From Alternaria dauci (taxonomy: Eukaryota > Ascomycota > Dothideomycetes > Pleosporales > Pleosporaceae): a stretch of 64,000 bases of DNA. Below the pieces are notes generated by a model, which worked only from the letters and a program-made list of their open reading frames with translations, had not been told where the DNA came from and did not search any database. The position numbers and the translations under genes were made by a program. Below are positions 23,727 to 36,107 of the stretch, one piece after another (the first letter of the stretch is position 1; each line of letters starts with the position of its first letter). The stretch spans positions 1,798,001 to 1,862,000 of the forward strand of contig NC_091279.1 in assembly GCF_042100115.1 (NCBI RefSeq), in the 5' to 3' direction.

Positions 23727-24722
23727 ATGCCTCACCACCACCCCGGAACCTGGGCCAGCAAGAGCAAACTCGACCCCACCAACCTCCCGTGGGCAATCAC
23801 AGTCCATCTCCTCGCTATTAACAACGAACAACTGCACCGCGTTACCAGCCATCCCTTCCTTGAGCGTGCCGCAAAGGGCACCCTACCAAAACCCCTGATC
23901 GCTCAATGGCTTGCAAACGACAGGCAATACCTTCAAGGCTATCTTTCTATTATCAACCACACCCTCAACCTCGTCCGCAGCACACATAAATCGACAACTG
24001 CGCCTGGTGACGAGCCAGACATTCCAACACGGTTTGTCGCGTGGTTAGAGTCTGCCATCAAGAATGGGGAGAGAGAGCTACGGTTGTTCCAAGAAGTAGC
24101 TGAAATCTACAAAATCGATCTCCCGCCCACACCATTACAAGAGGATGCCAAGTCAGAAGGCCTTCGTCGCTACGAAGCACTATTCGCCAGTGTCGCCTCC
24201 CAACAACCAAACACATTCCTACCATGGCTCGAAGGTGCCGTCTTGCTATGGGCAACCGAAAAGGTATACTATGAGGCCTGGTCCTGGGCTCGCCGACAAG
24301 ACGCCAAATCTTCTCCTAGAAACTACGACAACGACCAGGACGGCGGGGCAATGCGCAGAGAATTTATTCCCAACTGGTCAAACCGCAACTTTCTCATGTT
24401 CGTGGAGCAGCTTGAGCGCATCCTCAATGAAGGCGTAAGCGACGCGGTTGATCGAGATGATAGAAAATGGGCAGAGGTCAAGGCCAGGGCTGACCCAATC
24501 TGGAGAGCGCTGCTCGATGCTGAGGAGGCGTTCTGGCCGGATGTACCCAGCAGTCACGGCAGTCTGGTTGAACCTGGCGTCCAACGGGGCGTCGATGGCA
24601 AGATGGATGGAACCACTTTTCGCAGTACTGGAGACAACGAGATACTGAACCACAACCAGGGGGTCCGCAGTGGGGACATTACCACTTTACGTAGTAACGA
24701 ATATGGTCAGGTAGTGAACTAG
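23727..24722 (+). CDS. TENA/THI-4-like heme-oxygenase-fold protein
   Basis: A single-exon protein of 331 residues. Its arrangement resembles TENA/THI-4 family members, all-helical heme-oxygenase-like folds that include thiaminase II and many fungal proteins of unknown role. Matching segments are LPWAITVHLLAINNEQLHRV, HPFLERAAKGTLPKPLIAQW, LANDRQYLQGY and PNTFLPWLEGAVLLWATEKVY. The C-terminal 60 residues are polar and probably disordered. No signal peptide or membrane segment is visible. I infer the family from pattern memory only and make no claim of thiaminase activity. The start at 23727 is the first ATG and gives the expected N-terminal helix. Confidence 0.75.
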   Translation: MPHHHPGTWASKSKLDPTNLPWAITVHLLAINNEQLHRVTSHPFLERAAKGTLPKPLIAQWLANDRQYLQGYLSIINHTLNLVRSTHKSTTAPGDEPDIPTRFVAWLESAIKNGERELRLFQEVAEIYKIDLPPTPLQEDAKSEGLRRYEALFASVASQQPNTFLPWLEGAVLLWATEKVYYEAWSWARRQDAKSSPRNYDNDQDGGAMRREFIPNWSNRNFLMFVEQLERILNEGVSDAVDRDDRKWAEVKARADPIWRALLDAEEAFWPDVPSSHGSLVEPGVQRGVDGKMDGTTFRSTGDNEILNHNQGVRSGDITTLRSNEYGQVVN

Positions 24723-25043
24723 GATAGCTGGTCACTGAAGAATAGGTGCCTGTGTAGGATAGCCACGTTCTACTGCCGATGATAACTTTTTGTACGAATA
24801 ATGCAACACCATTACAACAAATTGACGCCTAATGCCTCTCCGTGATATGCCGTGCGATCACTGCCACGCTGCCGAATATTGCAGTCCAGCCACCTCGCAC
24901 ATCTGATGCATGACGGCCCGACAGAAGTTCCGTGTGGAGTGGTCCATGCGTCCAATAGAATGGATTCCGCCAAAAAACCTCTGCAAAAGTTCGAGAACAT
25001 CGCATCGCCAATTGCAACACCACCACCCGACACAATAATCGCC
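24723..25043. promoter_or_regulatory. Intergenic region upstream of CBF5
   Basis: A short gap holding the 3' flank of the TENA-like gene and the CBF5 promoter. No distinct element is recognised. Confidence 0.45.
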
Positions 25044-26691
25044 ATGGCTCTCGTGCAGACCGACCCCGACGCGTATGTGATCAAGCCAGCGGCGGCTGCG
25101 CCTGCCATCGACACCAGCGACTGGCCCCTGCTGCTCAAGAACTACAGCGACCGTATGCTGCAGCTTCCCCATAGCTCCAGAATGCTTTGCTAATGCGCGT
25201 ACAGTGCTCGTTCGCACATCGCACTACACTCCCATCCCCAACGGATGCGCGCCGCTATCGCGAGACCTCAAGTCGTACATTAGCTCTGGTGTCATCAACC
25301 TTGACAAGCCTTCCAACCCATCCTCTCACGAAGTCGTGTCATGGATCAAGCGCATGCTGAGGTAGGAAGAAAATTTGTGGTTTTTCTCGTGCGCAGTAAG
25401 CTAACACGCTTTGAAGAGTCGAGAAGACTGGTCACAGCGGTACTCTCGACCCCAAGGTCACTGGTTGCCTCATCGTCTGCATTGATCGCGCCACCCGTCT
25501 CGTCAAGTCTCAGCAGGGAGCCGGAAAGGAGTACGTTTGCGTCATCCGCCTGCACGACAAGCTTCCTGGAGGCGAGGCACAATTTGCGCGTGCCCTTGAG
25601 ACGCTCACCGGAGCTCTGTTCCAGCGCCCCCCGCTCATTTCCGCCGTCAAGCGTCAACTCCGTATCCGAACTATTCACGAGAGCAAGCTGTACGAGTTTG
25701 ACAACGAGAGGCAGCTCGGTGTCTTCTGGGTCAGCTGCGAGGCCGGAACCTACATCCGTACTCTTTGCGTGCACCTTGGTCTTCTGCTCGGTGTCGGCGC
25801 CCACATGCAGGAGCTGCGCCGTGTCAGGTCTGGAGCCATGGACGAGACCAAGGACTTGGTCACTCTGCACGACGTCCTCGATGCCCAATGGCTGCACGAC
25901 AACAACCGCGACGAGGCCTACCTGCGCAGGGTCATCGCACCTCTCGAAAGTCTTCTGATGAGCTACAAGCGTATCGTTGTCAAGGACAGCTCTGTCAACG
26001 CCATCTGCTACGGTGCTAAGCTCATGCTTCCCGGTCTGCTGCGATTCGAGAAGGGCATCGAGATCCACGAGGAGGTTGTCCTCATGACCACCAAGGGTGA
26101 GGCTATTGCGCTCGCGTACGCGCAAATGTCAGCCGTCGAGATGTCATCGTGCGACCACGGTGTTGTTGCGAAGATCAAGCGCGTGATCATGGAGCGCGAC
26201 CTTTACCCCAGGAGGTGGGGCATGGGCCCCGTCGCCACCGAGAAGAAGAAGATGAAGGAGGCTGGCACACTCGACGTAAGTTATCAACGCCAGATTCGCG
26301 AGCGCTATACTAACAGGTCCAGAAATTCGGCCGTCCCAACGACAAGACTCCTGCCAAGTGGAACACCGAGTACAAGGACTTCAACAGGAACGACGTTGAG
26401 GGCGCTTCCGCACCTGTTGCTGAGACCACGTCCACCTCCGAGGTCCTCGCCGCTCCTGCCGTTCCCGCAACGGGTCTCGCACCTGCCGAAGAGGCTGAGG
26501 CGGAAGCCGAGGTCGCCGACAAGAAGAGCAAGAAGCGCAAGAGCCGTGGCGAGGGCGACGAGGAGGGCGATGAAGACAAGGCCGAGCGCAAGCGCAAGAA
26601 GAAGGAGGAGAAGGCTGCGAAGAAGGCCGCCAAGGCCGAGAAGAAGGACAAGAAGAAGAGCAAGGGTGATTCTGACAGCGACTCCGACTAA
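25044..26691 (+). CDS. CBF5: H/ACA snoRNP pseudouridine synthase Cbf5 (dyskerin)
   Basis: Cbf5 is the catalytic subunit of H/ACA snoRNPs and converts uridine to pseudouridine in rRNA and snRNA in the nucleolus. Four exons (25044-25152, 25205-25361, 25417-26275, 26323-26691) give 497 residues. The N-terminus reads [20 protein letters not shown]; the catalytic motif [13 protein letters not shown] has its aspartate at D100. TruB core blocks include [15 protein letters not shown], and a PUA domain follows ([26 protein letters not shown]). The tail is a long Lys/Glu/Asp-rich stretch typical of eukaryotic members. The last intron has a TACTAAC branch site right before a first AG (26316); the next AG (26322) is better placed, so exon 4 was started at 26323. 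Using the first AG would add Val-Gln. Confidence 0.97.
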
Positions 26692-27848
26692 ACGATCAAT
26701 ATCTGAACGATGGACGTCCGAACAAAGCAACAGCGCGCATCGCTGTTTGCCTGTAAAAGCACTGCACACCACAAAATCGTGTACATGTCATAGTTACTAC
26801 TACTCTATCCTTGGATACCAGCTCCTTCAAATGTAGCATACCGGAAAATGGCGTTAGGGATCATGGGCATGCCGGCGTTTTTTGGCGCGTCGAAGCTTTC
26901 TGCGACAAAGGTGGTCGATTGCGTGTTGACGTGCGATATAGCTTATTGCTAGACATGTTCAATTCACTGTTTAAAACTTCATTCTTCTTACTCTTCCTCA
27001 TGGTCATTGCGACGTGCAATGGTGCGTACGGGCTGTACTAACACTGCACGAGCTATTGACATCGGGGAGCTCTTGCAGCGTGTCTATGAGCTGTCGTTGG
27101 GTCTCTTATGTTGATGCGTATCGCTGCTGATGTGTCACGGCCCCAGTCCTGCATTGAGTAGTAGGAGATCATAGACATGCGATTTGACCGTCACGTCCGT
27201 GATGATGGAAATATGCTAATGTCATGCATTGCTACCCAGGTATGATGGATGTGTTTACGCTACTAGCAACACGGCGCTATCAAGCAATTCTGTGGATCGG
27301 GCGGGTATGTGTCCCAACTACCTTGCTCTTCCGCCATACAGCTGTAAATGCATAATGTTTCGGAGATCGAAAAAGAACTCATCCAAGACCATGCATGAAG
27401 AGTCCGCGATAGTTGCGACGTGCTACTCTGTAAAAGTGAAGCTTCTGGGAGTGTAAAAGCGGGGCGCGTCGAGGAGGACCGCGAGGAACAACAAGCGCGC
27501 GTCGAGTGGAGCGCGACAGCACATTGCTAGGTACCCGTGGATGTCGATTCGGTGCGACCCCTGCGATGGAAATTCAGGTTTCTAATTTTGAACCCAAGCG
27601 CATGATACACGACATTGATGGTTGTGAAGGTATCGATATGGCATGGTGGTTGAAGCTTCTCGAACCTTCTCTGTGTTGGTTCCGCATCATGGCTCGACGT
27701 CACCGCTAGCGCCGTTTGACAAGTGGAGAGACATCCAAAGCTCGAGTGATAAATGCGACCCAACCTCACAAGCTACCACGCTGGACATTAACAAACACTA
27801 ATTGCGCATACACGAGATATATTTCTCTTGTAATCACCGGACTTCAAG
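26692..27848. promoter_or_regulatory. Intergenic region upstream of SIS1
   Basis: Contains the CBF5 3' flank and the SIS1 promoter, which has a perfect heat-shock element listed separately. Open frames of 60-90 codons have no recognisable content. Confidence 0.5.
27652..27669. promoter_or_regulatory. Perfect four-unit heat-shock element
   Basis: GAAGCTTCTCGAACCTTC reads as GAA-nn-TTC-nn-GAA-nn-TTC: four contiguous alternating nGAAn units, the known Hsf1 binding arrangement. It lies 180 bp upstream of the SIS1 start codon, a usual position for an Hsf1 site, and so predicts heat induction of the chaperone gene. Confidence 0.85.
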
Positions 27849-29193
27849 ATGGTCAAGGAGTCCAAGCTCTACGATTCATTAGGTATGTTTGCCTCGGATA
27901 TACCCCTCCACCGCCCTGTTCTGCTAGACGGCAGGTATGTCAGGGCCACGGGTACTCGGGTAGGCACATGAACTGGTTACTGACTTATTTCTAGGCGTAT
28001 CGGAGACTGCGACGCAAGACGAGATCAAGAAGGCATACCGAAAGGCGGCGCTGAAATGGCACCCCGACAAGAACAAGGACAACCCGCAAGCTGCTGAGAA
28101 GTTCAAAGGTACGTACACGGCATGTCTAGCTCACTTGGATAAGAAAGAGAGTACTAACAGCACATCCAGAATGCTCACAAGCCTACGAGATCCTGTCCGA
28201 CCCCGAGAAGCGCAAGACATACGACCAATACGGTCTCGAGTTCATACTACGCGGCGGCGTACCACACCCTGAAGATGCCGGTGGTGCTGGTGGAAACCCG
28301 TTCGCAGGCGCAGCAGGCGGTGGAGGCTTCCCCTTCGCATCAGGTGGTGGCATGCCCGGCGGCACACGATCGTTCCACTTCTCGACAGGCGGCGGCGGCA
28401 ACGGCTTCAACTTCTCAAACGCCGACGACATCTTTGGCGAATTCATGCGCAGCAGTGGCGGCGGTGATGACTTTGACTTTGGCGGTTTCGGCATGGGCGG
28501 TATGCCTGGTGGAATGGGCGGTGGAATGGGCGGTATGCCTGGCGGTGGTGGAGGAGGTGCAAAGGGCGGTCGATTCCGAGGCGGACGACGAGCACCAGAG
28601 CCTGAAGTCACAGTCGTGGAGAAGCCGCTCGCGGTGAGCTTGGAGGAGCTGTACAACGGCACCACAAAGAAGCTCAAGATCAAGCGCAAGACATACGACC
28701 AGAGTACCGGCAAGCAAAGTACGCAAGACCGGATTCTCGAGGTGCCTATCAAGAAGGGCTTGAAGGCCGGCAGCAAGATCAAGTTCTCAGACGTGGGCGA
28801 CCAGGTGGAGGGCGGAACACAGGACCTGCACTTCATCGTCTCTGAGGTAAGTCCATTTTCCAATCCATTACACGCAAGCTGATGCTAATGATACCATAGA
28901 AACCCCACGCAATGTTCATCCGCGAAGGCGATGATGTTAAGCACATCATTGAAATCGACCTCAAAGAAGCCCTTACCGGCTGGCGCCGAACCGTACAGAC
29001 CATCGATGGCAAACAACTCAGCGTTGGTAGCGGCGGCCCCACAGGTCCGACCTGGACAGAACGATACCCCAACCTGGGCATGCCCAAATCCAAGAAACCT
29101 GCAGAGCGCGGCGACTTCATCGTTGGCGTGAAGATCAAGTTCCCTACCAGCTTGACAAGCGCACAGAAGGAGAAGCTAAAGGAGATACTGTAG
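27849..29193 (+). CDS. SIS1: Hsp40 co-chaperone, class II DnaJ (Sis1/DNAJB type)
   Basis: Stimulates Hsp70 ATPase and delivers misfolded clients. Four exons (27849-27882, 27995-28108, 28170-28846, 28900-29193) give 372 residues. The J-domain spans about residues 5-70, with LYDSLGV, the [16 protein letters not shown] helix and intact HPD, and [18 protein letters not shown] Gly/Phe and Gly/Met-rich region follows (about 75-185), then two C-terminal beta domains with [14 protein letters not shown] and [16 protein letters not shown]. There is no Cys-rich zinc domain, which makes it class II. The middle intron carries a GTACTAAC branch site. A perfect heat-shock element sits 180 bp upstream. The Sis1 name is by architecture; a Psi1-like name would be equivalent. 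Confidence 0.95.
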
Positions 29194-30637
29194 TTGGTTG
29201 ATGGGCATGCGTCTACTCTGCGCACACAAAGATGCGTCAGGGCATGACGATGGACGACTTTGATTCTCGTATATCTTTTGTATTTTCTTATCTTTGACAT
29301 CGGGCGGAAGCCCATATATGCTCCAAGCGAGCGCAACGAAGGCGTCGGTGGAGTTTTGATAATTTTACTACGACTTGGGTGGAGGAGAGGCCGGACCAAC
29401 GGCACACTGGATTGGACGATGGGGACGATATATGAAGTAACGCGTCTATGATAGACGAAATCAATGAACTAGTACACTGTGTACAATATGGTATGTCTAT
29501 GCGTGATGCCACCCCTGTGAGAGTCAGCGGCTGCGACTGCTCCTTCTACGGCGATAGAACGACGACTTCCGGTGAGGACACTTCTTAGCGCTCGCGGCTC
29601 GCAGCAAGCTTCTTTCCCATTCAACTTGCTAGCCACCAACCGTTCACAGATACCAAACACAAGCACTCGCATTTAGCCCAACCATTGGCGTTGGGGATCC
29701 CTACCAGCATGCACCACAAAGATACACCACCCGTTGCGGCAAGGCTGCGCGCTGCCCCGCGTCTTGGCAGCCTCTCAGCTGTTGCCTTCCTGAGCGTGAC
29801 GAGATGAACTCGATTACGGCTCCGTCTGGTTGCTACCTGGAGATTGGCGCATAAACTTAAGCTTCGAAGGAAGCGAAGACGTATATCTGGAGCTATTTCG
29901 ATCAAATGGTAAGTTATAGACGTGTCACTTCGTTTGCTTTTAAGAGCCGGGATAGTCAAGAACGTTCATGACGGACATCTCATCGTCAATGTAAGTTTCC
30001 ACTTCTGACCAGAGCCTGGGTATGCCAAGAGCAACTTTTGTCATCGCGGATGGTTCATTTTGGCAGGGATCAGGTAAGCCATCAACTTCTGTATCTTCTG
30101 AAGATTTATCATCTCCAAATGCCAAAGCATTTCCGAAGTTCTTTGAGGTTGAAGATGAGTGGGACGATGCGGTATCTTGTCGTTCGGACTAAACACATGA
30201 TGCGAACGCCTGATACAAATGTAGATGCATTGGCAGCGTCTCACTCGAGTTATCTGGGAGAGAGAAATGACATATGAGGAAATCTACCCACGGAGCTATA
30301 CTCCAACAGATGACCTTTTGAGGTCATTGGAAATCCATTCCACCGCTGGCACACTGTGGTAAACATGCATTCTGGCCTGGAGTTAACCTATGACCGTCCT
30401 CTGAAACGAGGTTGAATCTTACCACATCTTCATCCAGGCTCAAGTCCTTTCCAAAGCTGTTGTGCTAGTGGTCTTGACTTTTCACCTTCATCTAGCAACG
30501 CCGTTTGTCGTTCGCTCACCGCACCACCCGGGCTGTTGACAAACGCCGGCTATACGTTTGACCGGCAGCAGTAAATGCTACATCACACAGGATTACTCTT
30601 CTGTACGCAGAGACACTGCCAGAACCGCAAGCTGATC
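29194..30637. other. Intergenic region SIS1 / conserved hypothetical
   Basis: No supported gene in 1.4 kb. A minus-strand frame at 30125-29940 codes for an acidic stretch (DDKSSEDTEVDGLPDPCQNE) that could be a remnant exon, but no partner exon is found. The right end must hold the promoter of the next gene. Confidence 0.45.
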
Positions 30638-33133
30638 ATGCCGGACTTTACGAAGTTGCCGTTGCAGAAGAAGTAAATTTGTCATTACACATCTTGCGCG
30701 TTCGCCACTAATAGAGCCAGGGCCGACGACATCAAGCTCGAAGAGCTCCTCACAAGACTGCACCGGAACGATCCCGTCACGCCATCGTTAGTCACGACAA
30801 TTGCGAAACATGCGTCGCTCCTCAGTGACAGCATTTGTGCCGACTACCATACGCTGAATACTATACTTCTCCGACACGAAGCTACGATACGAAAGCGATG
30901 GATCAAGAGGTCTTCTGCTCAGCGTCGGAATATTTTGCTAGAAGCATGGCCGGGTATGCCAGAGAAGCATCGTCCAGACTATGCTGAACTTCTCGATATA
31001 TTCAGCAAGTCTCGGGATCCAGCGACCCTCAAGAAAGCCTTGACCGCTCAAGACAAGGAAGTGTTGCCTTCAGGTTCTAAGATGTGGCCTTTCATAAATA
31101 TGGAGGACCTGTTGAAGCCAAAGAGTCTACTAATATTCCTCAATGCTCGTGGTCGAAACGTACCCTTGACCTTTGCACCCATTGAGGAGGAGTTCAGTCC
31201 GCTGGCACAGATGTCACCGTGCGGCCCCGAACCGGAACTCAAGAAGTACCTACTCCAGTTCTCCAACGACCCGAATCCCACAGTCTATGGACGGGTCAGC
31301 CCTGTCACCAAGCCCATAAACAAGTACGTTCCCGATAAGAATGGCTATGAATACTGTCCTCGGGTTGGTCTGCATACCCTCTATATACAACAGCGGATCC
31401 TGAAATTCTTGGTCGCATGCAGTAAGCTCATTTTGCACGACTACACTGACGACCTGCTGCTGCATGGTCCTATCCAAGTCGAGCCGCCATCTACCGACCT
31501 CGACATCGGAGGCGATATCGGACACATGACGTTCGCTGACGCACTTGTTATCTCACCCTACCGGAACCGAGGGTCCATTGATTTTACCAGGCTACGTGCA
31601 TACTTCAACGCTCTGCGCACGAACGCAAGAGACCATATCCTAGCACTACGCGAGGACCCTTCTTACTTTGCGGAAGTCTTCATCGATATTTCCGAGCATA
31701 GCATGAAGATGGCGCGCGATGCGAAGGGGCAAGTCCATCCAGCTTTAGGCAGCACCGAATTTCTCATGGTGAAAGCACGAGAGCTCGTCATTGAGGCATA
31801 CACTATGTTCGTCGCCTGGCAAGAGCTATATCAAATCGTGGACCAGCTGGCAGAAACCTCCCCGGAAGATTCCAAAGACCGCTTCTCGTCTCTTATGAGC
31901 GAGCTCAACTGCAGGGCACACAATACATCAAGGCTGTTGTATCGCATGCTTTCTGCGTATGCTGCTTGCGCACCTAACACACGGAAGTTCTTTTATCGTA
32001 TAGACGACTCAGAAACCGTTGGGAGTGTCGTTCTCATACCGTCGAGAATTAAAAGCTTCGAGGAATTCTGTGCAGTTTCCTCACTCTTGTGTTTCGCACC
32101 AGCATCAAATGCTACTCTCTCGGATACAAACGTATACCATCTGCTGGATGATATGGCTACGCTGTTTAGGTCTAGTAACTCTGCAAAAAACTTGATGTCT
32201 ACTCGTGTCTCGGAGCTCTTTACTCAAACGTCTGTGGTTGGAGAGTGCATTATGCAGCACTCAGTGTGGAGCGATACGCCACAGGCCTACGAAATTGACA
32301 AGAACGCACCACACTCTCACAACGAAGAGTTCCTCGATTGGCTATATCACCTGGATCATTGTCGGCTTCCAGTACATGCCGTCAATCCTTTTCGTGGTAA
32401 GCTGGCGTATCCTGCCCACAAAGTCCGTAACAGGAGCAACGTTCAGAGTATGCGTACGGCTGAAGCGAACCTCGATAGATTCTGGGAATGTGTTGACACG
32501 TTCTACGAGGAGAAGACGGGAGTCTCACAGCATGAAGCAATTCGTCAATGTATCTTGGAAGGCGGACAGATGCAGCGCACACCGCCCTGGGAGGAACCTT
32601 TGGATATGAGACCCAAGTCGGCGGAGAACCCGGCGTATGTCTACCAACCCTTCTCAAGGATCTTCCACAACAAGGCTATGCAGATCACAGGAGCGTTTGA
32701 TCGGCTAGCGATCGAAGAGAAGATCAAACCGAAGACGAGAGGCATTACAACTGTGCCCATGATCGATGAGCCTGGCGACCATGCCCCGGCCGCTAGCGAA
32801 GGAACGTCTCAGCAGACCTTCACCTTGGACAAGCGTGCTTATCGGACAATGAAAGCACTGTTTCACGTTACTCTGTCCGAAACCGAAGACTTCCCCAAGG
32901 CCATCAAATGGGACGAGTTCAAACGCGCTATGGTACGCATCGGCTTTGCTGCGGAGAAGCTACAAGGTTCCGCTTGGCAGTTCACGCCTGGCGAATCTCT
33001 TGATGTCGATCGTGGCATTCACTTCCATGAACCACATCCTGACAGCGACATTCCGTACATCATGGCAAGACGGTTTGGACGGAGGCTTGAGCGGGTGTAT
33101 GGCTGGCGAAGCGAGATGTTTAGATTATCTTGA
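30638..33133 (+). CDS. Large conserved fungal protein of unknown function
   Basis: Two exons, 30638-30672 and 30715-33133, give 817 residues with no domain that I can name. The N-terminus (LQKKARADDIKLEELLTRLH, RNDPVTPS, RHEATIRKRWIKRSSAQRR, LLEAWPGMPEKHRPD) and the block WPFINMEDLLKPKSLLIFLNARG resemble a family of long hypothetical proteins common in filamentous ascomycetes. No signal peptide or membrane segment is visible; composition is soluble and mostly helical. The 42-nt intron is short and its acceptor lacks a good pyrimidine tract, but it gives the only ATG linked in frame to exon 2. If it is wrong the protein would begin further downstream. Function unknown. Confidence 0.75.
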
Positions 33134-33413
33134 ATAGGAGATACGTTGGTGGAGCAGGAAACATGGTAAAGATTACATGCTGGCTACTGTTTCCAGCGCT
33201 CAATGCTGGTATGAGACGACTTGAAAGACTCGATGTTATGAAGGGATTGCCAAGTATTTACCCTGTTCTGCTGCCAGATGTCAAAGATACCAAGTAGATA
33301 CACTGTCACTAGCAGCGTCCGACATTAATGTCGCAAATGTTTGGTGACATCGCCTGCTAATTCATCAGTCCGCGGTCATCTTTCAGTTCAATTGGCTATA
33401 TGCTTTCCAACAG

Positions 33414-34495
33414 TCATCCCAATCTTCCAGGATACATCGCGTCCAAGGACACGACGCTACCTCTAGCACTTTCGACGTCGTCTTTTCTCGCCATGGTGAG
33501 TGCGACTGGCGAAACAAAAGCTGTAGTATCTTTTGATAGCCGCCACTCGATTGGTACGTTGCGCTGCATGTCCTCCACCTCTGACATCTGACTGGGTATC
33601 GGATTTCTCGTATACATCTGGCAACCCAGATTTGACGGAAGTGGGGCGACTGAACTACCAGACTGCGTACGATCTTGGATGACACGGACAATCTGGCTAA
33701 GGACTGCGAACTCAACCTTGAGTTTGAAGCTGTATACAAGAGATTTGAAGGTTGTCTGTATCATATAGAGATCCAGAAACTCTGTCGTGAGCAAAGCAAT
33801 ATCCAGTATCAGGAGGAGAACATTCATTGCAACCAGTTGCCACATCCACTTCCTGGTTTTACCGTCGAAAATGACACGCATTAGCTTGCGGGTCTCTAGC
33901 AGATAAACGCAGGATATGAATATCTCCTGCATAGTGAAAAGGGTCATTTGGATCTTCTCCATGACTACGTAGCCGCGTGTGTATGCCTCCGGGTGCTTGG
34001 TGTATTGCCGTAGATTCAGCGTTATGGTGGGAACACACAGACATATTGCCGAAACAACGATCATCCAGAAGATGAAACGCAGGAGCTTAAGGTTCGGCGA
34101 GATCAAGTAAAGGCGGGAGTACAGTACGACGGATTGCCCGGGAACCATCAAGATCCACCCAAGCGTAAGAAGGGTATTGTAAAGGTAGGGGTTGTGCGCA
34201 ACGTTGTTTTGTTTCATCCATGCTCCTGTAGACTTTGTTAGCCAAGGTGTTCTCGACTTTGGAAGCTAACCATACCAGTCGCGTAAGGTACAATACTGAT
34301 GGCATTGACTACAAGACTCCAGAAGTACAAGCCGGAGTACCTCCTGAAGATGACGAAGACGAGGATGAGTAGTTCGATCGAATTGTACCACGCAATAGCT
34401 GTGAACGCGGTCATTGCTCGGGGAAGTACGCGGTTCGCGCCGTATATGTCGAAGTTGGCGCCGGTGATGCCGTTGGTACTGGTCATGTTCGCCAT
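33414..34495 (-). CDS. Seven-helix membrane protein, DUF7703-like
   Basis: Exons 34495-34276 and 34225-33414 give 343 residues; the 50-nt intron is phase 1. Seven hydrophobic segments are visible, the first near NSIELLILVFVIF and the last near KLKVEFAVLSQIV. Loops are short and the cytosolic tail (about 90 residues) is Ser/Met-rich. The segments PYATGAWMKQ, GWILMVPGQSVVLYSRLYLI and QEIFISCVYLLETRKL match the pattern of a fungal integral-membrane family with no known role (DUF7703-type). A receptor-like role is conceivable from the seven helices but nothing proves it. It is convergent with the upstream hypothetical gene, with 280 bp between the stops. Confidence 0.8.
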
Positions 34496-36107
34496 GTCGT
34501 TGAAGTTGCTGTATGACTGAACTCAAACACTCATGTTGCACACTGGGGACGTCGCATTATACTACGAAGATGCATATTTCCAGTAATTTTGTGGTCTGCA
34601 CGGCTTATGCGATGTAGTGGTGACCGGGGTAACATAAGCATGTGTAAGCGTAGTGTCCGACGTCAAATCCAGTATAGCGTCATCGCGTATCGCTATTTCC
34701 GTACTACATGTTGTCATGTATGGTCGCCAACATTAGATGGACCAGAATCAACACACAAACTAGTTCTGTCTGTCGGAGTACGGGGTCATGTAGGTATCGT
34801 GCTGCGCCAACTGACATATCGCTGTAGGTGCTGCGGGGAGATGGAGGGGACCCCGGCCAGGCCATACAGCTGGCCCCAATCGCTATGCTTAGCCTTCTCG
34901 CATCGCAGTATACGGAGTATCGTACCCCTTCTGAGTGATAGAACAATCGACTGAGATTCTCCGTTGGAAGGCGGAACGTTCTACAGCGCTATGCGTTTAA
35001 TGATAATTGTGGTTGGGGAGTAGAGTGCGGTAGTGAAGCACATAACGCGCGCCGACTAGGAAAGAATCTCGCAAGCGGCTATACGTTGCCGATGGTTTGC
35101 GTTGTAGGCTGGTGGAAATTGAGATGAAGAAATGGGCGACAGACGCGACGCGACGCGCGACAACACCCCGGCCTGATTACTCAGATATGATGTCATGCTC
35201 GGATTAAAGCAAAGACGACGCGTCCTTCCTAGCCACGCTCTTTCGAACATCTTTTGCGTAACGAAGCTATCTCTGCATCTCATCATTCATTACCAAAATT
35301 TTGCTGTCAACAGCATTGGAGTGACAGGACTCATCTTGGCGAACTGACAACAAATCAGGCGCGGTGTCTCATGGCGTGTATCATGAGATGGCGAGAGAAC
35401 AAGCGGATGGCGATTGAAGATACCCTCACGGGTGGCGAGTGAAATGAGACTCAAACGGCACTACAGGTGCCCAACTGGATGTATAGGCTCCGATACTTAC
35501 GGCAAGAGCCGGCTGTCAGAGCCCTCTCAAGGTAACACTTTCACCAGCGTCTGAGCAGAAATATCTCTCCGATGTATCATCTATCTCGTTGCTCTTTGTT
35601 GAATCTGTCCTGTTCATGTGGTTCCTTCGTTTTGCGTTCTAAATTTTGGGATGCTCCTTCGCATTTCGCCATACCGAAGAAGTGGGCCGACAGCAATATC
35701 ATGTTCCCAACGGTCTGACGGGCTATGGCTACACGACATCTCTTCTTTCTGTTGCAATGACGTTCCTTTCTGTTTCAAGGGGCTTTCCAGTTGATGGAAT
35801 GATACAGTCGTTGAGTGTCGTTCATTTGCGAAGTGACTGATGTGTTATATGGCTTGGCATTATGACCGTTTCTCCTTCACTTTCACTTTCACTCTCACTT
35901 TCTGGAGCCTTATTGACCGCTTTCGTGACGTCGTAATCTCGCTTCGCATTTGCGATTCTCTATTTTTCATGACAAAGCCAGAGCTTTTGCTCGAGACCTC
36001 TCATCAACTTCTACCCCACCTCTGCAGTGCGCCAGCAGTACGCAGCAACCAACTCCAGCCCAGTCAACCACGATCATACCCAGCAACTTCGATAACCTAC
36101 CGCTATA
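34496..36107. promoter_or_regulatory. Divergent intergenic region, 1.6 kb
   Basis: Separates the seven-helix gene (-) from the low-complexity gene (+), so it carries both promoters. The part next to the right-hand gene is strongly pyrimidine-rich and includes a TTTCAC repeat. Open frames of 60-120 codons are unsupported. Confidence 0.5.
35875..35904 (+). repeat. Short TTTCAC tandem repeat
   Basis: About four copies of a (T/C)TTCAC-type hexamer in a row, one imperfect (TCTCAC). It lies about 210 bp upstream of the next start codon, in a pyrimidine-rich leader. Confidence 0.7.

Noticed and set aside
25346..26125. 259-codon open frame on the - strand
   Set aside because: Antisense shadow of CBF5 exon 3, a result of strong codon bias in that exon.
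28183..28863. 226-codon Pro-rich open frame on the - strand
   Set aside because: Antisense of the Gly-rich SIS1 region (glycine codons read as proline).
29940..30125. Acidic 61-codon frame on the - strand
   Set aside because: Composition is somewhat protein-like, but there is no partner exon, start context or family; noted only in the intergenic entry.
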